NCBI GenBank assembly: GCA_038503065.1
Contig: JBCAMK010000022.1
Span: forward strand, 558,001-622,000
Source: Paragyromitra xinjiangensis
Lineage: Eukaryota; Ascomycota; Pezizomycetes; Pezizales; Discinaceae
DNA: 64,000 nucleotides
Reading direction: 5' to 3'
Translations under genes and position numbers: made by a program
Notes under the pieces: generated by a model
Database searches by the model: none
What the model saw: only the letters and a program-made list of their open reading frames with translations
Told to the model about the DNA's origin: nothing
Shown: piece by piece, positions 1-11,282 of the stretch
Layout: every line of letters starts with the position of its first letter
Numbering within the stretch: position 1 is the first letter of the stretch

Positions 1-1
1 C

Positions 2-1129
2 AGTGAATCTTTCAGAGCTCATGATGCGAGCATTAACAGGGTGTGTGGCTTGAAAGTGGGGTTGTTTGTTGTTATAATAGCTGATTCGTGCAGGTCATCT
101 GGGGGCCGCCAGAGCACGGCCAAATCATTGCGACCTGCTCCTATGACCGAAACGTTAGGATATGGGAGGAGCAGGAAATGGGTAGTTATAATTCAGACCT
201 CTCTCGAATTCACTCTTGGTAGCTAATTGTCTCTACTTGTAGAACCTAAAGGCTCTAATCTCCGCTGGAAACGTCAATTCCAGATGACCTCCGAATCTCA
301 CACGGCTGTCTATGACATTTCTTTCCCTCCAATGTCAGCCTGTTCCGCCTCTGGAACTTCTACTGGCCTCAAACTTGCTTTCATTTCCACCGACGGCACT
401 GTACACATTTACGAGTGCCGTGAACCTCAAGACCTTACGCACTGGATTGCAGTTGACGTGATCCACACTCTCCCCACTCCGCTTGGCAAAGAAAATGAGG
501 TCTCTTTCTGCCTTGACTTTTGTCCGTCCCGTTGGGGCGGTGAACAGCTCGTCGTCGGCGCTATGGAGAGAGCCCAAGTATACCGCCACAATAAGCTTGG
601 CAAGTTCCGGGCCGCAGAGGAATTGAAAGGTCACCGGGGTCTTGTCCGTGACGTCAGTTGGGCCGCTGGAATGGGCCGAAGTTATCATCTTATTGCTACA
701 GCCTGCAAGGACGGCCATGTTCGTATCTTTAAGCTCACAACTAATGCTGGCAATCTTGCTGCCCCGAAGAGCAAGTATCCAAATAGCAGTGGGGGTGGGC
801 GACGGCCTAGACCGGGCACAAGTGCAGGCTTGGGTGCGGACCTTAGAGGTCAGGATGAATTACTGACAGTTGTGGAGCCGGATGACGGTGGGGGCAGTGG
901 AGAGGATGAGCGTTGGCAAGTCGATCTGATCGCGGACTTCGATCATCACCAGAGGGAAGTATGGAGGGTTGCGTGGAATGCTACGGGGACTGTATTAAGT
1001 AGTGCTGGTGATGACGGCAATATTAGGTTGTGGAAGGCTGCATTTTCTGGGGAGTTTCAGTGCTTATCTGTTATTGCCTCGCATCGTTCTAGGTATGCGA
1101 CTCTTTTGGATAGGTTTGGCTCGAGGTGA
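2..1129 (+). CDS. SEH1: Nucleoporin SEH1 (WD40), 5' end outside window
   Basis: This is a WD-repeat protein of the Y-shaped Nup84/Nup107 nuclear pore subcomplex, also found in the SEA/GATOR2 complex at the vacuole. Visible exons are 2-40, 94-181 and 243-1129; introns are GT...AG (41-93 and 182-242) and all phases close. They give 337 C-terminal residues. The first visible residues (FRAHDASINR) match the middle of the first blades of Seh1, so roughly 50 N-terminal residues lie outside the window. Later landmarks are ATCSYDRNVRIWEE, LIATACKDGHVRIFK and LSSAGDDGNIRLWKA, which are typical blade ends. An acidic, Gly/Ser-rich loop of about 60 residues before the last blade is usual for the family. 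The ending after the last WD blade is short and intact. Sec13 is the nearest alternative, but the long loop and the order of motifs favour Seh1. Confidence 0.88.
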
Positions 1130-2383
1130 GAAATTTTGGCTTACTAGGATGCAGTAGTAGGTGGGAAGAGGATCAAGTGACGTTTGATGATTGAGCTTTT
1201 CCCCTTGGCGTTTTTCACACATTTAGGCTTTTTGGCTTTTGTCCAATTTTTCGATCCTAGTGGAGCTTCAAGGTTGAGAAAAGGAGATAGGAGGGTTGAT
1301 CCTGAATTGGTATTTTTCAGTCTTACTAGAGTATGAGGCACGCAAGCGGGAGCAGAAGTTTTGCGGTTAGTCTTGTACAGTACTTCCATTATCCGCAAAG
1401 GGTGTGGGCAGTTCTATTATTTTATACAACAAGGATAGGGGTGAAGTATGTGTATAAGTTTTAGAATTTAATATTTGGATCGGCTAATTAAATCATATCT
1501 ATTCTAGAGATGAGATTTATGGTTTTTTTTTCATCCTTAGGACTTGCGATTTAATCCTGACAAAGAGGTATAGGTCCAAACTTTGTAGTGCTATAGCAGT
1601 TATGGCGATACTGTCGATGGGATTTTTGCTATTTATTTAAAAGCCATGTCCGGCTTGCGGCCGGATTTAAAGGGGATACATACATGTTTACGAAGTCAAT
1701 AAATGGAACCTTTGGAGCATTGTTGTTTCTCGGGAACTTAGAAAGACTAAAATATGTTTTTGTTGTAAGCACGGGTTTCCACTTTCTACGTGGATCAGCC
1801 CCAGCCGAGCCTAAGCAGGTCGATGAGAACCCATTAAATTAACAGTGCATATGCTTTTTATCACCTTATATTATCTAGATTTTGTCGTGCACATGTGGAT
1901 ACTTGGGTTACCACGCTGTGAACAAATATGCTTCTTATGAGAGGCTGTGATTCTTCCCCGTAAAATATACCTTGATTTGATCCCATTACACTGCCTCTAT
2001 GCCGTTGACATGTATATACAAGTGCCCAATCTAGTATTTACCAAGGGGGCTGCTAAATTCAAGTCGTTTTTTTCATGCCACGAGTGGGCCTGCCACCAAG
2101 GCTTCTCAAGGCATACCTCTTTAGATATAGACTCTATCTTACTATATATGATTTATCTTACACTTATAACCTGTAGCATGGAAACTTGTACTACGTCTAT
2201 TTTATCATAGATACAGTATTTCTTAGGATGGTCTTAATTACACTTTATATAGCCAAAAATGGGACTTTATTCCACAACCAGTCGCTCTTGCGCTCTATGA
2301 AAACTCGCAGAGCTTGAATAACATGGCACTAGGCTCTGAAAATTCCCTGGGTATTTTGGTTCGTTGTGGGTGTCGGAATAAGA
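1130..2383. other. Intergenic, no gene seen
   Basis: AT-rich spacer between SEH1 and the hAT element. Only short, unconserved reading frames occur on either strand. I see no RNA gene or clear repeat. Confidence 0.5.
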
Positions 2384-2391
2384 GCTTAAAA
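2384..2391. repeat. Left 8-bp target duplication of hAT element
   Basis: GCTTAAAA, identical to 5325-5332 on the far side of the element. A perfect duplication suggests a fairly recent insertion. Confidence 0.92.
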
Positions 2392-5324
2392 TAGTGATGT
2401 CCATGAGCCGAGCCAGCTCGAGCCTTAGGCTCGAGCCCTAGGCTCGAACGACATGAGCCAGAGAGCCCAGGAGCCAAGCCTGTTCGAGCCTCAATTTCTG
2501 AAGCTCGAGCTTGGGCTCGAGCCCTGACTAATCATATATAAATTTTGTGTGTGGGTGGTGAGACTTTGAACTCAGACCCTCCATCTCTCAGCTTCGGTTC
2601 TGGGCAGGCCCCTGACTTGCTTTCACTAGCAACTAGTAGAACGAAATGGATACAGCGGATGATTTATTGAGTTTTCGTGCAAAGCTGGCTGGTAAATGGG
2701 GTATGTTTAATATCCTGAAGATGATGGACTCGGGGGCCAAACTGACAGTGTGCAACCATGACAGATGAATACCGAAATGAGAACACTGTCAGCGGACTCG
2801 ACAATTCGAAGAAATTCATTGGGGCCTACCTTTACAAGCGGAGAATGATTATTCGAGAACAGATTGTTCAAGTTGTTTTAGAATCGGAGGTTGGATATGA
2901 GACGAGCCCACCACCAGGAAATCAATCACAAGAACATCGTCAACAGGCTATCAGAGATGACAGTGTAAAGCATCAAGTACGATGTTGTCATTGCCCTCGG
3001 TCTACCCCTGTTTGGGGCCCTTACACCCCTTCAAATACAACTACGAGTGTGTTTTTAAGGCATTTTGAGAAACACCATAATGATTTGCCCCGATCCCAGG
3101 ACCAAGAAGATGAAATAATCTCCCGCATGAAAAACAAAAGGCCTCGAACAACAACAAATCCTTGGACAATGTCAGCACTAGCGAAATGCACAACTCGAGC
3201 ACCAGGAGCAAAATTTGAAGAAGAACAGTACCGTAAACTGTTGGCTTCATTTATTGTGGAAACCAACTCCGCATTTCGAATTGTCGAGTCCCAAGCCTTC
3301 AATAATTTAATCCAGTATTGCAACGCACACATTAAACCGATTTCACGCCAAACTGCTGCACGTGATATACGAGCACTTCACAATGAATTACTTCCAGTAA
3401 TTAAGGCTCGATTGAATGCTCATACAGCTAGTGGTGGAAAAGTTAGTTTAACACTTGATGCTTGGACTTCGGGAAATAAAGTACCATATCTTGGTATTAC
3501 AGCTCATTGGATGGATATACATTATGTTCTTCAGAATTGTGTTCTTGGATTTAAACGGCTGAGAGGCTCACATACAGCAGAAAACCTGGCCTCAGTAACG
3601 CATCAAATCATTTCAGATTTTAATCTACAGGATCATATTAAATGTATTACCGCAGATAATGCTACAGTTAATGATTGTATGTTTAAGATTTTAGAACAGT
3701 CATGGTTACCTGGATGGACTCGGAAAGATGGTCATGTGAGATGCATGGCTCACATTATCAATCTCTCAGCTCAACGGATTCTCAGATCTCTTAAAGGAGA
3801 GGCACTAATACCAGAAGTTACACTGGCTGAAGCGGAAGCCGGAGTTCCAATCTTGAGTTTGGAAACATCACCTGCAAGTGTGTTGAAAACAGCAAGAAAG
3901 ATTCTTTCAAAGATACGAGCCTCCAATCTGCTTTGGGAAGCACTTGATGCTCAATGTGTGGCGGTTAAAATCAAGTCAAAAAAAGTACTGCTGGATATGA
4001 AAATACGGTATGCTATTCTTACGCTGCTATACCTCAGGTTTTATAAATTGTTTAAACTAGTAACTAATGATACATAGCTGGAATAGTACATATGATATGT
4101 TAGAGCGCATGTTATATTTACGTCCTGCTCTTGAAAGATTAATCGCATTTGAAACTAAGCTGGGTCCTTCTGGCTTTGTACTCGGAGAAGCAGACTGGGA
4201 TATTATTCAAAAGCTATGCGATATTTTGAAAATTTATGTCACACGCACTACCTTTCTTTGTGCAACAAGCTATCCAACACTTCAAGCCCAACTACCTTTT
4301 TATACAGCAATCCTACGACAATTGAACACCATGATCGATGATATGGAATTTGACTATCCAGCATTACATATTGCTTGCAGAGAGGCTTGGGCCATATTGA
4401 ACGACTACTGGCAGAAAGTTGATACACACTCCTCACAGGCCATCGCATTGATTTTGGACCCACGATGCAAGCTTGTTGCTTTTCGATCAGGACTATCTTG
4501 GAAAGACTCCTGGATAGCGAATGCTAAACGACATTTTGAACGTGTCTATCATACACAGTATATCAGTCCGGAACCTTTATCTTCACAAAGCGATCAAGAA
4601 CAATTTTCAACCCACGAGGAAGATTTGTTCATGGACTCCATTTTTGGTCCCGCCTCTGAAGTTACTGTACCAGCAAATACCGGGATCCCAACAACAGAAA
4701 CAACTAGCTATCTCTCCGAACCTGTTGAATCAGACCGAAAAGTCGATCCAATCCAATGGTGGAAATTGCATGAACACAGGTTTCCAAATCTGGCCCGGAT
4801 GGCAAGGGATCACATGGCTGTTCCAGCAAGTAGTGCTCCTTCTGAACAGCTTTTCTCTCGAGCTGGGGATGTGATAACAAAAAAGCGAAACAGAATGCTT
4901 GAAAGTTCTTGTAGTTCGATACTACTTATTAAAAGCTGGCTAGGACAACCAAACATCGAGGTATGGGAGCAACTTTGCTCAGAATGGGACTCGGGTTCAG
5001 GTTGGGATTCAGGAAACTGCTATAGGAACAGGAAGCCTAATAGTACGGAGGACTCGGAGCCCTACTAGTAGTTGTATTACCACTGGCATTCTTTTGTTAC
5101 TCTTATTTGTATTCTACTAGTAGTCAATATATGGATTGTTAATGTTGCTCGCAGATAGTCACTTCCCTCTCGCCCCCCCCCTCTCCCCCCTCCCTGCCAG
5201 TGGGCTCGAGCCTGGGCTCGAGCCTAACTGCTCAGCTCGAACACCACGAGCCCTAACAGCCACGAGCCGAGCCGGCTCGAGCTCTCTCCCGGGCTCGTCT
5301 CGAACAGGCTCGTGGACATCACTA
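2392..5324 (+). mobile_element. Complete hAT DNA transposon
   Basis: A 2,933-bp class II element. The ends are inverted: TAGTGATGTCCA at 2392-2403 and its complement TGGACATCACTA at 5313-5324. They are flanked by a perfect 8-bp direct repeat GCTTAAAA (2384-2391 and 5325-5332), the target duplication size of hAT elements. Subterminal zones (about 2403-2525 and 5195-5312) are packed with copies of the palindromic motif GGCTCGAGCC and related GAGCC/GGCTC words, likely transposase binding sites. One transposase gene with an intron lies inside. Nothing in it looks broken, so it may be autonomous. Confidence 0.93.
2758..5068 (+). CDS. hAT transposase (one intron)
   Basis: Two reading frames join across a 70-nt intron (4008-4077, GTATGC...ACATAG, branch site CTAAT) into one 746-residue protein (exons 2758-4007 and 4078-5068). 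The junction restores the family motif RWNSTYDML, which confirms the splice. The order of domains is standard: a BED-type zinc finger near residues 70-115 (CCHC pair, then H-x4-H), an RNase H-like catalytic core with LDAWTS and ITADNA aspartates and the CMAHIINL block, and a C-terminal hAT dimerisation domain (PIQWWK ... PASSAPSEQLFSRAG ... NRMLESSCSSILLIKSWL). Length is normal for a fungal hAT transposase. The start ATG is the first in the open frame, about 370 bp inside the element. No stop or frameshift is present. Role: cut-and-paste transposition of its own element. Confidence 0.93.
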
Positions 5325-5332
5325 GCTTAAAA
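5325..5332. repeat. Right 8-bp target duplication of hAT element
   Basis: GCTTAAAA, the direct partner of 2384-2391. Confidence 0.92.
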
Positions 5333-5884
5333 ACGTGGTTAATATGTAGGCATGCCTGAATCATAGCCAATAGATCTAAATATATGAATTGAAGCTTCCT
5401 GCTCATGACTGCAATTGATTGCTTTCTCCCTGTTGCGATAAATTACTGGAGTATTACAATATCAACGATGATACTTATAACTTATTGTGGAGGGTCGAAG
5501 TGTTTGTCGGCCCCCAATTAGCAGCCAGCCTCTTAAATGGGATTGCGTTTAATAGAAAATTCTGCAAAAAGGTGGCGGCGCGCGTATCATTTAGCAGTGA
5601 ACTGTAGACAAAAAATGATTCAACTAATTGGGTTTCATTTCAACAGCAAAAGCTATCAGGCCAACTTTTCGTTATTTTTGTTTCAGAATTAACGGGCTAT
5701 GGCATGTTGGAAACCACTGTGCATCCCAATACGCATATCCTCGATACGTACATGTACACTTCTATCCCAGAGGATGAAGCGGGTAGATGACAATGAAACA
5801 GAGCATAATGTAACATGGGGCCCTGATAGGGAGTGATAAATTTCCCGGGGAGGAAAGAGGGCTCGTCTTCTACAGGATGCGTAG
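5333..5884. other. Intergenic, no gene seen
   Basis: Spacer between the hAT element and the 3' end of the next gene. No supported feature. Confidence 0.45.
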
Positions 5885-7642
5885 TTACCCTTCTGCAACG
5901 TTTTTCAGGATATTACAAAGGAATTTAATAGGCTCCATAATCAAAATCTCAGTGATCGTCATCACAAACTGCACTGATTTGAAAATTAGCAGTAGCGCCC
6001 AAATCAAAATAAAGACATTCCAAGAGTGCCTTAACAAATCCCGGGACAAACTACAGTCCTTGGGTCCGGTATCCAAGTTATTGTGACCATCGTCCCATAC
6101 ATCTCCAGTACTACTGGGTGGTGTGGGTGGAAACGAGATATCAAGCTCATGCGAGTGACGGGCCCTGCCAGACCTGGCTAGATCAAGGCCCGCACTCGCA
6201 GTCGGTCGAATGGGGCACGCCCAACTTGCCGGCCTTCTCTTGGTTTGCGGGCTCGGTATTCCCATTTCTGCCAGCGGCGAGGTTCCCAGAACAGGTGATG
6301 CTGACCCTCCAAGATTCACTCCCATGCCCGTCTCGAAAAATAGTTCTGAGCCTTGCTGGAGGTGGGGACTCCAGTCCCCGCCCCATTTCTGCAGCGGTAG
6401 CGATGAGGGGGTTTCTTCGACAACAGGATAAAGAGGATGCCCGCGGTGTGCTTGGTAAGTGGATGTGGATGTGGGTCTGTCTGGGTGATGCTGGGACGCG
6501 GACAACGAATGTCTCTGATCGGCGTCGGTGGCTCCGACTAGAGGTGTGCTTCGGCAGTGTGTCTGGTGCAGAGATTGCGATAGCGGGTTCTGAGAATTGG
6601 GACAGTGATCCGATCGTTGCTGCTGGGGTTGTTTGTGCACTGGAGGGGAAGTAGGATTGAGGCCCTTTCCCGCTCCTAAAAAAGGGCTTGGGGTCTCTTT
6701 TTCCTGCGTTTCACCATCTCCAATGACGTATAGTGGTTTCGGGGATTTCATGGAGGACTTTTGCTGGCGAGAGCTTTCGTCTCCACCTAGTGCGACCACC
6801 TTTTGCTTTTTGTAGCGGCCAATAGATGATAGTTTTGGTGAATTAGCTCGGGATATCTCCCTTCCTCTGACCACGATCTCTAATGTTTCGGCTTGCCCCG
6901 CTGCCCCTAGATCCAGTGTTGGTTGTGACTCATATGCAGAGGGCATACGGGGCAATTTGTTCTCGCTTGCATCCTCAAAATAACAATACTGCTTCCGTTG
7001 CTCTGATGTCCAATCTGGTACCGAGCGACTTGGCCTGAGTGAACGTTCGTGGGTCGGAGTGCTGGGTTTGCTAGGGACATGTTGACTGTTCCCCGCAGAG
7101 GTGACTGCGGAGTCAGTAGGAGTAGGGATGCCTGTGAAGATGTTCGCGTGCTTGGGGAGTTTATCCCCTCTCCACAGTAGAGGAGGAATAGGAGGGGGCG
7201 TCGAGTTTGTAGTGTTCGAAGATCTACCAGGGATAAGGGATGATGCCGATCGAGGGAGGATCACGAAAGAGAGGTCCCTCTCCTTTTCCCTTGCTTTTTC
7301 GCTTTTACGTCTATCATTTTTAGGATGAGAAATGGAACGAGAGTTCAGCGTGCCGTCAGTTTTGAGGTTTTTGCTGGAGAATGAAGCCCGAAGGCTGTCG
7401 AGAAAGCCACCTTCACGGGGGGCCATTTTATGGGCTTTGGGGCATTTACTCTCCTGGAGATGGGGATCAGGGTTAAATACTACTGCAACACTGTCATTGT
7501 TGATGGCACCGCCCCTCTCAGGTATTGGGACAGAAGCGAGGAGATTGAGAGGAGGCCGTTTGCTATAGTGGAATGTGACAGGCATGGTAGAGAGGCTGAT
7601 GCAAGGGATGATAATGATGAGGGAATGTGGAGGAGGATGCAA
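5885..7642 (-). CDS. Hypothetical Pro/Ser-rich protein with C-terminal membrane segment
   Basis: I do not recognise this protein. The single open frame encodes up to 585 residues, rich in Pro, Ser, Thr and basic residues and mostly of low complexity, as in disordered fungal proteins. A Lys/Arg/Glu-rich stretch lies at about residues 105-125. The only hydrophobic part is near the C-terminus, around residues 541-565 (FILIWALLLIFKSV), followed by a second mildly hydrophobic stretch and about 20 residues to the stop. That layout fits a tail-anchored or single-pass membrane protein, but this is inference. The start is uncertain: in-frame ATGs at 7642, 7585 and 7426 (MAPREGGFLDSL) are all possible, and the last is preceded by less convincing coding sequence. 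The frame is far longer than chance, and no intron is needed. Confidence 0.62.
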   Translation of the reverse strand: MHPPPHSLIIIIPCISLSTMPVTFHYSKRPPLNLLASVPIPERGGAINNDSVAVVFNPDPHLQESKCPKAHKMAPREGGFLDSLRASFSSKNLKTDGTLNSRSISHPKNDRRKSEKAREKERDLSFVILPRSASSLIPGRSSNTTNSTPPPIPPLLWRGDKLPKHANIFTGIPTPTDSAVTSAGNSQHVPSKPSTPTHERSLRPSRSVPDWTSEQRKQYCYFEDASENKLPRMPSAYESQPTLDLGAAGQAETLEIVVRGREISRANSPKLSSIGRYKKQKVVALGGDESSRQQKSSMKSPKPLYVIGDGETQEKETPSPFLGAGKGLNPTSPPVHKQPQQQRSDHCPNSQNPLSQSLHQTHCRSTPLVGATDADQRHSLSASQHHPDRPTSTSTYQAHRGHPLYPVVEETPSSLPLQKWGGDWSPHLQQGSELFFETGMGVNLGGSASPVLGTSPLAEMGIPSPQTKRRPASWACPIRPTASAGLDLARSGRARHSHELDISFPPTPPSSTGDVWDDGHNNLDTGPKDCSLSRDLLRHSWNVFILIWALLLIFKSVQFVMTITEILIMEPIKFLCNILKNVAEG

Positions 7643-8253
7643 ACCATGGAGGGTTTGAGGTTGAAATATGAAATATTAGCTAGTGACGACTGTACCTTGC
7701 ACAAGAATTAGGTTTGAGGCGGGAACAGCTTCCACGTTCGACTGCGGTGATCCGCATAGTAGGAAAAACGGGAATCTGGAGGTTCGGTGGCATTCCAACA
7801 GGCTCAAGATGGGAATGTAGAGGTGTTTCTAATGAAGATAGGGATGGAAAGGGATGGAGGTAACAGTTGTTTTGTGTCTGGATGAACAGGCTGCCGGATA
7901 GTCAGGGCTGTGGGCGGGAAATTCCGTCCCCATGACGTAAGTTGAGCCGCTACTGATAAGCGATAAGAAGAATTAGCATCGAAGATCTCGAACCAAGCCT
8001 AGTTAGGTTTAGTGTGTCAAACATCAACACTACATGTATTATTGCGCTTTTTACGGGCAAAGGCAGCCGAAATCCATTGCAAATAACGTCAAGAGAAGAA
8101 TATTCAACAGCAGTAACCTAAAACAGACATTGTAATAAGGAGAAACGAAGAAAAGAAGACACTGATGCGTCCAGAGATAACCAATAAGGAAATTTTTTGT
8201 TTCGAAAACCTTGGAAAAAATACACAAATTTTCAAAGATATTAAGTTACCACC
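7643..8253. other. Intergenic, no gene seen
   Basis: Holds the 5' side of the hypothetical gene and the 3' side of LEU1. No further feature found. Confidence 0.45.
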
Positions 8254-10796
8254 TCACCAATCGGTGATTTCCTTCTCTTCACCTCTATTAGTACTTGGTA
8301 CTTTCACTGCTTGAATCCTGACCGGCCCATCGTTCTTCTTCCTCCCAGTCAAATACCCACTTCCATCCAACCACGACCATTCAGAAGTCCGCCTCTTTTC
8401 GAACTCACTGATTTTCGCCTCCAATTGGAGTGTCAAGCCAATATCATCCAAGCCGTTGACTAGGCAGTGTTTCCTAAAGTCATCAATCTCGAATCGCGCC
8501 AACTCTACACCCTCAGCATCATGAATTACTTGGTTCGGCAAATCTATCTCGATTTCCTTGCCAGCTTCAGCTTCATTCGCAATGCGTGTTAGGGCCTCGG
8601 AGTCCTCGATAGGGATCGGGAGCATGCCGTTCTTGAAAGTGTTGTTGAAAAAGATATCCGCGAACGACGGCGCAATGATGCACTTGATCCCAAAATCGAG
8701 TAGCGCCCAAGGAGCATGTTCTCTACTGCTACCACATCCAAAGTTGGGCCCGGTGACAACTAGGATCTTTGCACGCCTGTAGGGCTCCTTGTTGAGAATA
8801 AAGCTCGGGTTCTCGGTACCGTCAGGGTAAAAGCGGAGCTGGTGGAATAAAGCGGTGCCTAAACCAGTTCTCTTGATTGTTTTCAAGAATTGCTTGGGAA
8901 TAATAGCATCTGTGTCGACGTTTGCAATTGGCATCGGGGCAGCGATTCCCTTCAACGTTTCGAACTTAGGCATTCCGCCGGCGCCACCAACTGGGGCAGA
9001 TGCATTTGTAGCTTCTTGGTCGGTGGGAATATCGTCAATCCTGTCTAGATCCTCGTCGGTGAGGGGATCCTCATGCTCAGCCTGTACAGGGATCTTCGGC
9101 GAGCCGTTTTCTTTCTCCGGTTCGCTGCTCCCGGGAGCAAACTTCCTCACATCCGCCAACTTGCCAACGATTGCGGCGGCGGCAGCCATGGCAGGTGACA
9201 TAAGATGAGTGCGTCCGCCGGCGCCCTGTCTACCCTCAAAGTTACGGTTGCTGGTACTCGCACAACGTTCCTGCGGAGACAAGATATCTGGATTCATTCC
9301 TAGACACATACTGCATCCCGCTTCTCTCCACTCAAACCCTGCATCGATGAAAATCTGATCGAGACCTTCCCGTTCCGCTTGCTTCTTGATGAGGCCAGAG
9401 CCGGGAACGACCATCGCCCTCATGATATTTGGGGCAATCTTCCTACCCTTGACAATCTTAGCTGCCGCGCGAATATCCTCGATACGAGAGTTGGTGCAGG
9501 AGCCAATAAAGACTTTGTCAACCACGATGTCTTGCATCAAGGTATTAGGCTCAAGGCCCATATATTCGAGGGCACGGATAACACCAGCCTTCTTCACAGG
9601 ATCAATGAAGTCGTTTGGATCAGGGACTTTTCCGGTGATTGGGACGACATCCTGAGGGGATGTGCCCCATGAAACTGTCGGGATGATCTCTTTCGACTCG
9701 ATATAAACCTCCGTATCCCACTTCGCCTCAGGATCCGACTTTAGAGAGCGCCAGTATTTGAGGGCTCTATGCCATTCCAGTGAATCGTACTTTGGCGCCA
9801 GTGGTTTTCCCCTGAGATACTCGAAGGTAGTATCATCCGGTGCAATCAATCCAGCCCTCGCACCACCCTCAATCGACATATTGCATACCGACATCCTCGC
9901 TTCCATACTGAGCGCTCGGATTGTCGATCCACAGAACTCGATGACACTTCCATTGCCTCCGGCAGTGCCTATCTTTCCGATAATGTGGAGAATTACATCC
10001 TTACTCGTCACACCCGGCAGTAACGGACCATCAACCTGAACCTTCATATTTTTACTCTTCTTGGTAATAAGGGTCTGGGTAGCAAGAACATGCTCAACCT
10101 CTGAGGTGCCAATGCCAAAGGCAAGAGCTCCGAATGCGCCATGCGTGGAAGTGTGTGAATCACCACAGACTACGGTGGTGCCAGGGAGGGTGAAGCCTTG
10201 TTCAGGGCCGACGATATGAACGATGCCTTGACGCTTATCGCCGAGACCAAAATAGACGAGGCCGAACGCTTGAACATTTTCTTCGAGCGTAAGGCATTGT
10301 GTACGGGAGTCGGCTTCTTCTATAAATGTTTTGGCATTTTTGTAGTTTGCACGGGAGGATGTAGGAATGTTCTGGGGACGGTGTTAGAGCTTCCTAAAAG
10401 GGTTGTACCTTGATGCTATCGATTTTTGATGGAGGAGGAGAAGCAGGAGAAAGATAGAGAGGAGTCATACATGATCTACGGTCGCCAGAGTACAGTCTGG
10501 TCGTCTGACTGTTCGACCTGCATTCCTGAGGCCCTCAAAGGCTTGCTGCAAAACGCGAGTTAATCAACAATACCAAAAAGCCTGGGTGTAGTGGGTGGGG
10601 CTAACCGGCGAAGTAACTTCATGGACCAAATGTCTGTGGAAAACAATCGTTAGAAAAAGAGTGAAAAAGAATGAAAAATATAAAAAATTGCAAGCCATGA
10701 GACATACCTATCAATATAGATTGTTTGACCTTCGATCAAATGATCAGCATATATTTTGTCGTACAAAGTAGAGGGGGCCTTTTCAACAGATGGCAT
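8254..10796 (-). CDS. LEU1: 3-isopropylmalate dehydratase (isopropylmalate isomerase)
   Basis: Second step of leucine biosynthesis: isomerises 2-isopropylmalate to 3-isopropylmalate using a 4Fe-4S cluster, in the cytosol of fungi. Four exons on the minus strand: 10796-10708, 10633-10606 (28 nt), 10545-10471 and 10371-8254. They join to 769 residues, the usual length of the fungal LeuC-LeuD fusion. The N-terminus [15 protein letters not shown] is standard. The aconitase-type Fe-S cysteines are visible in FIGSCTNSR and [10 protein letters not shown]. An acidic linker (about residues 500-530) leads to the swivel domain with [14 protein letters not shown]. All splice phases fit, and the junctions recreate [19 protein letters not shown] and ATVDHNIPTSSR. 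The gene is divergent from the zinc GTPase gene, with about 490 bp between start codons. I did not find a clear Leu3 site (CCGGNNCCGG) there. Confidence 0.96.
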
Positions 10797-11282
10797 TTCG
10801 GTCAGATGTAGTGGTGGCGGCGGTGATAGTGGTGATAGCGATGGACGTTTAGATTGGGATGAAGGAGACAGAGCAAGCAGCTGGTCCAAGGAGCTCTTAA
10901 GTACTTGATTACGGGGAATCGCTGTGGGGGTGGGGAAGAGTTTATGACCCCTCACTCGTACTAGGCTACGACGATCAATTGGACCTCTGCACTTGTTTGG
11001 GCAATGTATATCGTGATGGTTTTCTTTTTCTTCCCTACCTGTCTGCCCCACCCACAAACGCCGGCGTCGTCAAGGGCTGGGAATTAATGATTGTATTTCC
11101 ATCGCCTCTCATTCGTCAAATAAATGCCAAGGCTGTTAGGGTCTACCCCGCTATGCACTCCGATAAGCTGGTCCATGTATGTACCTATAGGCAACTGATC
11201 TTCTTCCGTTCACATCGCATTGCTCTAAATTTGAGTATCTGCGGCTGCGGAAAAGGGAAAGAAGGCAAGAAAGAAAAAACCT
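10797..11282. promoter_or_regulatory. Shared divergent promoter region LEU1 / ZNG1-like gene
   Basis: 486 bp between the two start codons. It must hold the promoters and 5' leaders of both genes. No TATA box or Leu3 palindrome is convincing by eye. Reading frames crossing it look like chance. Confidence 0.5.

Noticed and set aside
335..718. 127-codon minus-strand frame
   Set aside because: Lies antisense within the well-supported SEH1 coding exon; a shadow frame.
8855..9672. Several plus-strand frames over LEU1
   Set aside because: Antisense shadows of the conserved LEU1 exon.
10797..11282. Leu3-type palindrome CCGGNNCCGG upstream of LEU1
   Set aside because: Looked for on both strands and not found; CGCCGGCGTC near 11060 lacks the spacing.
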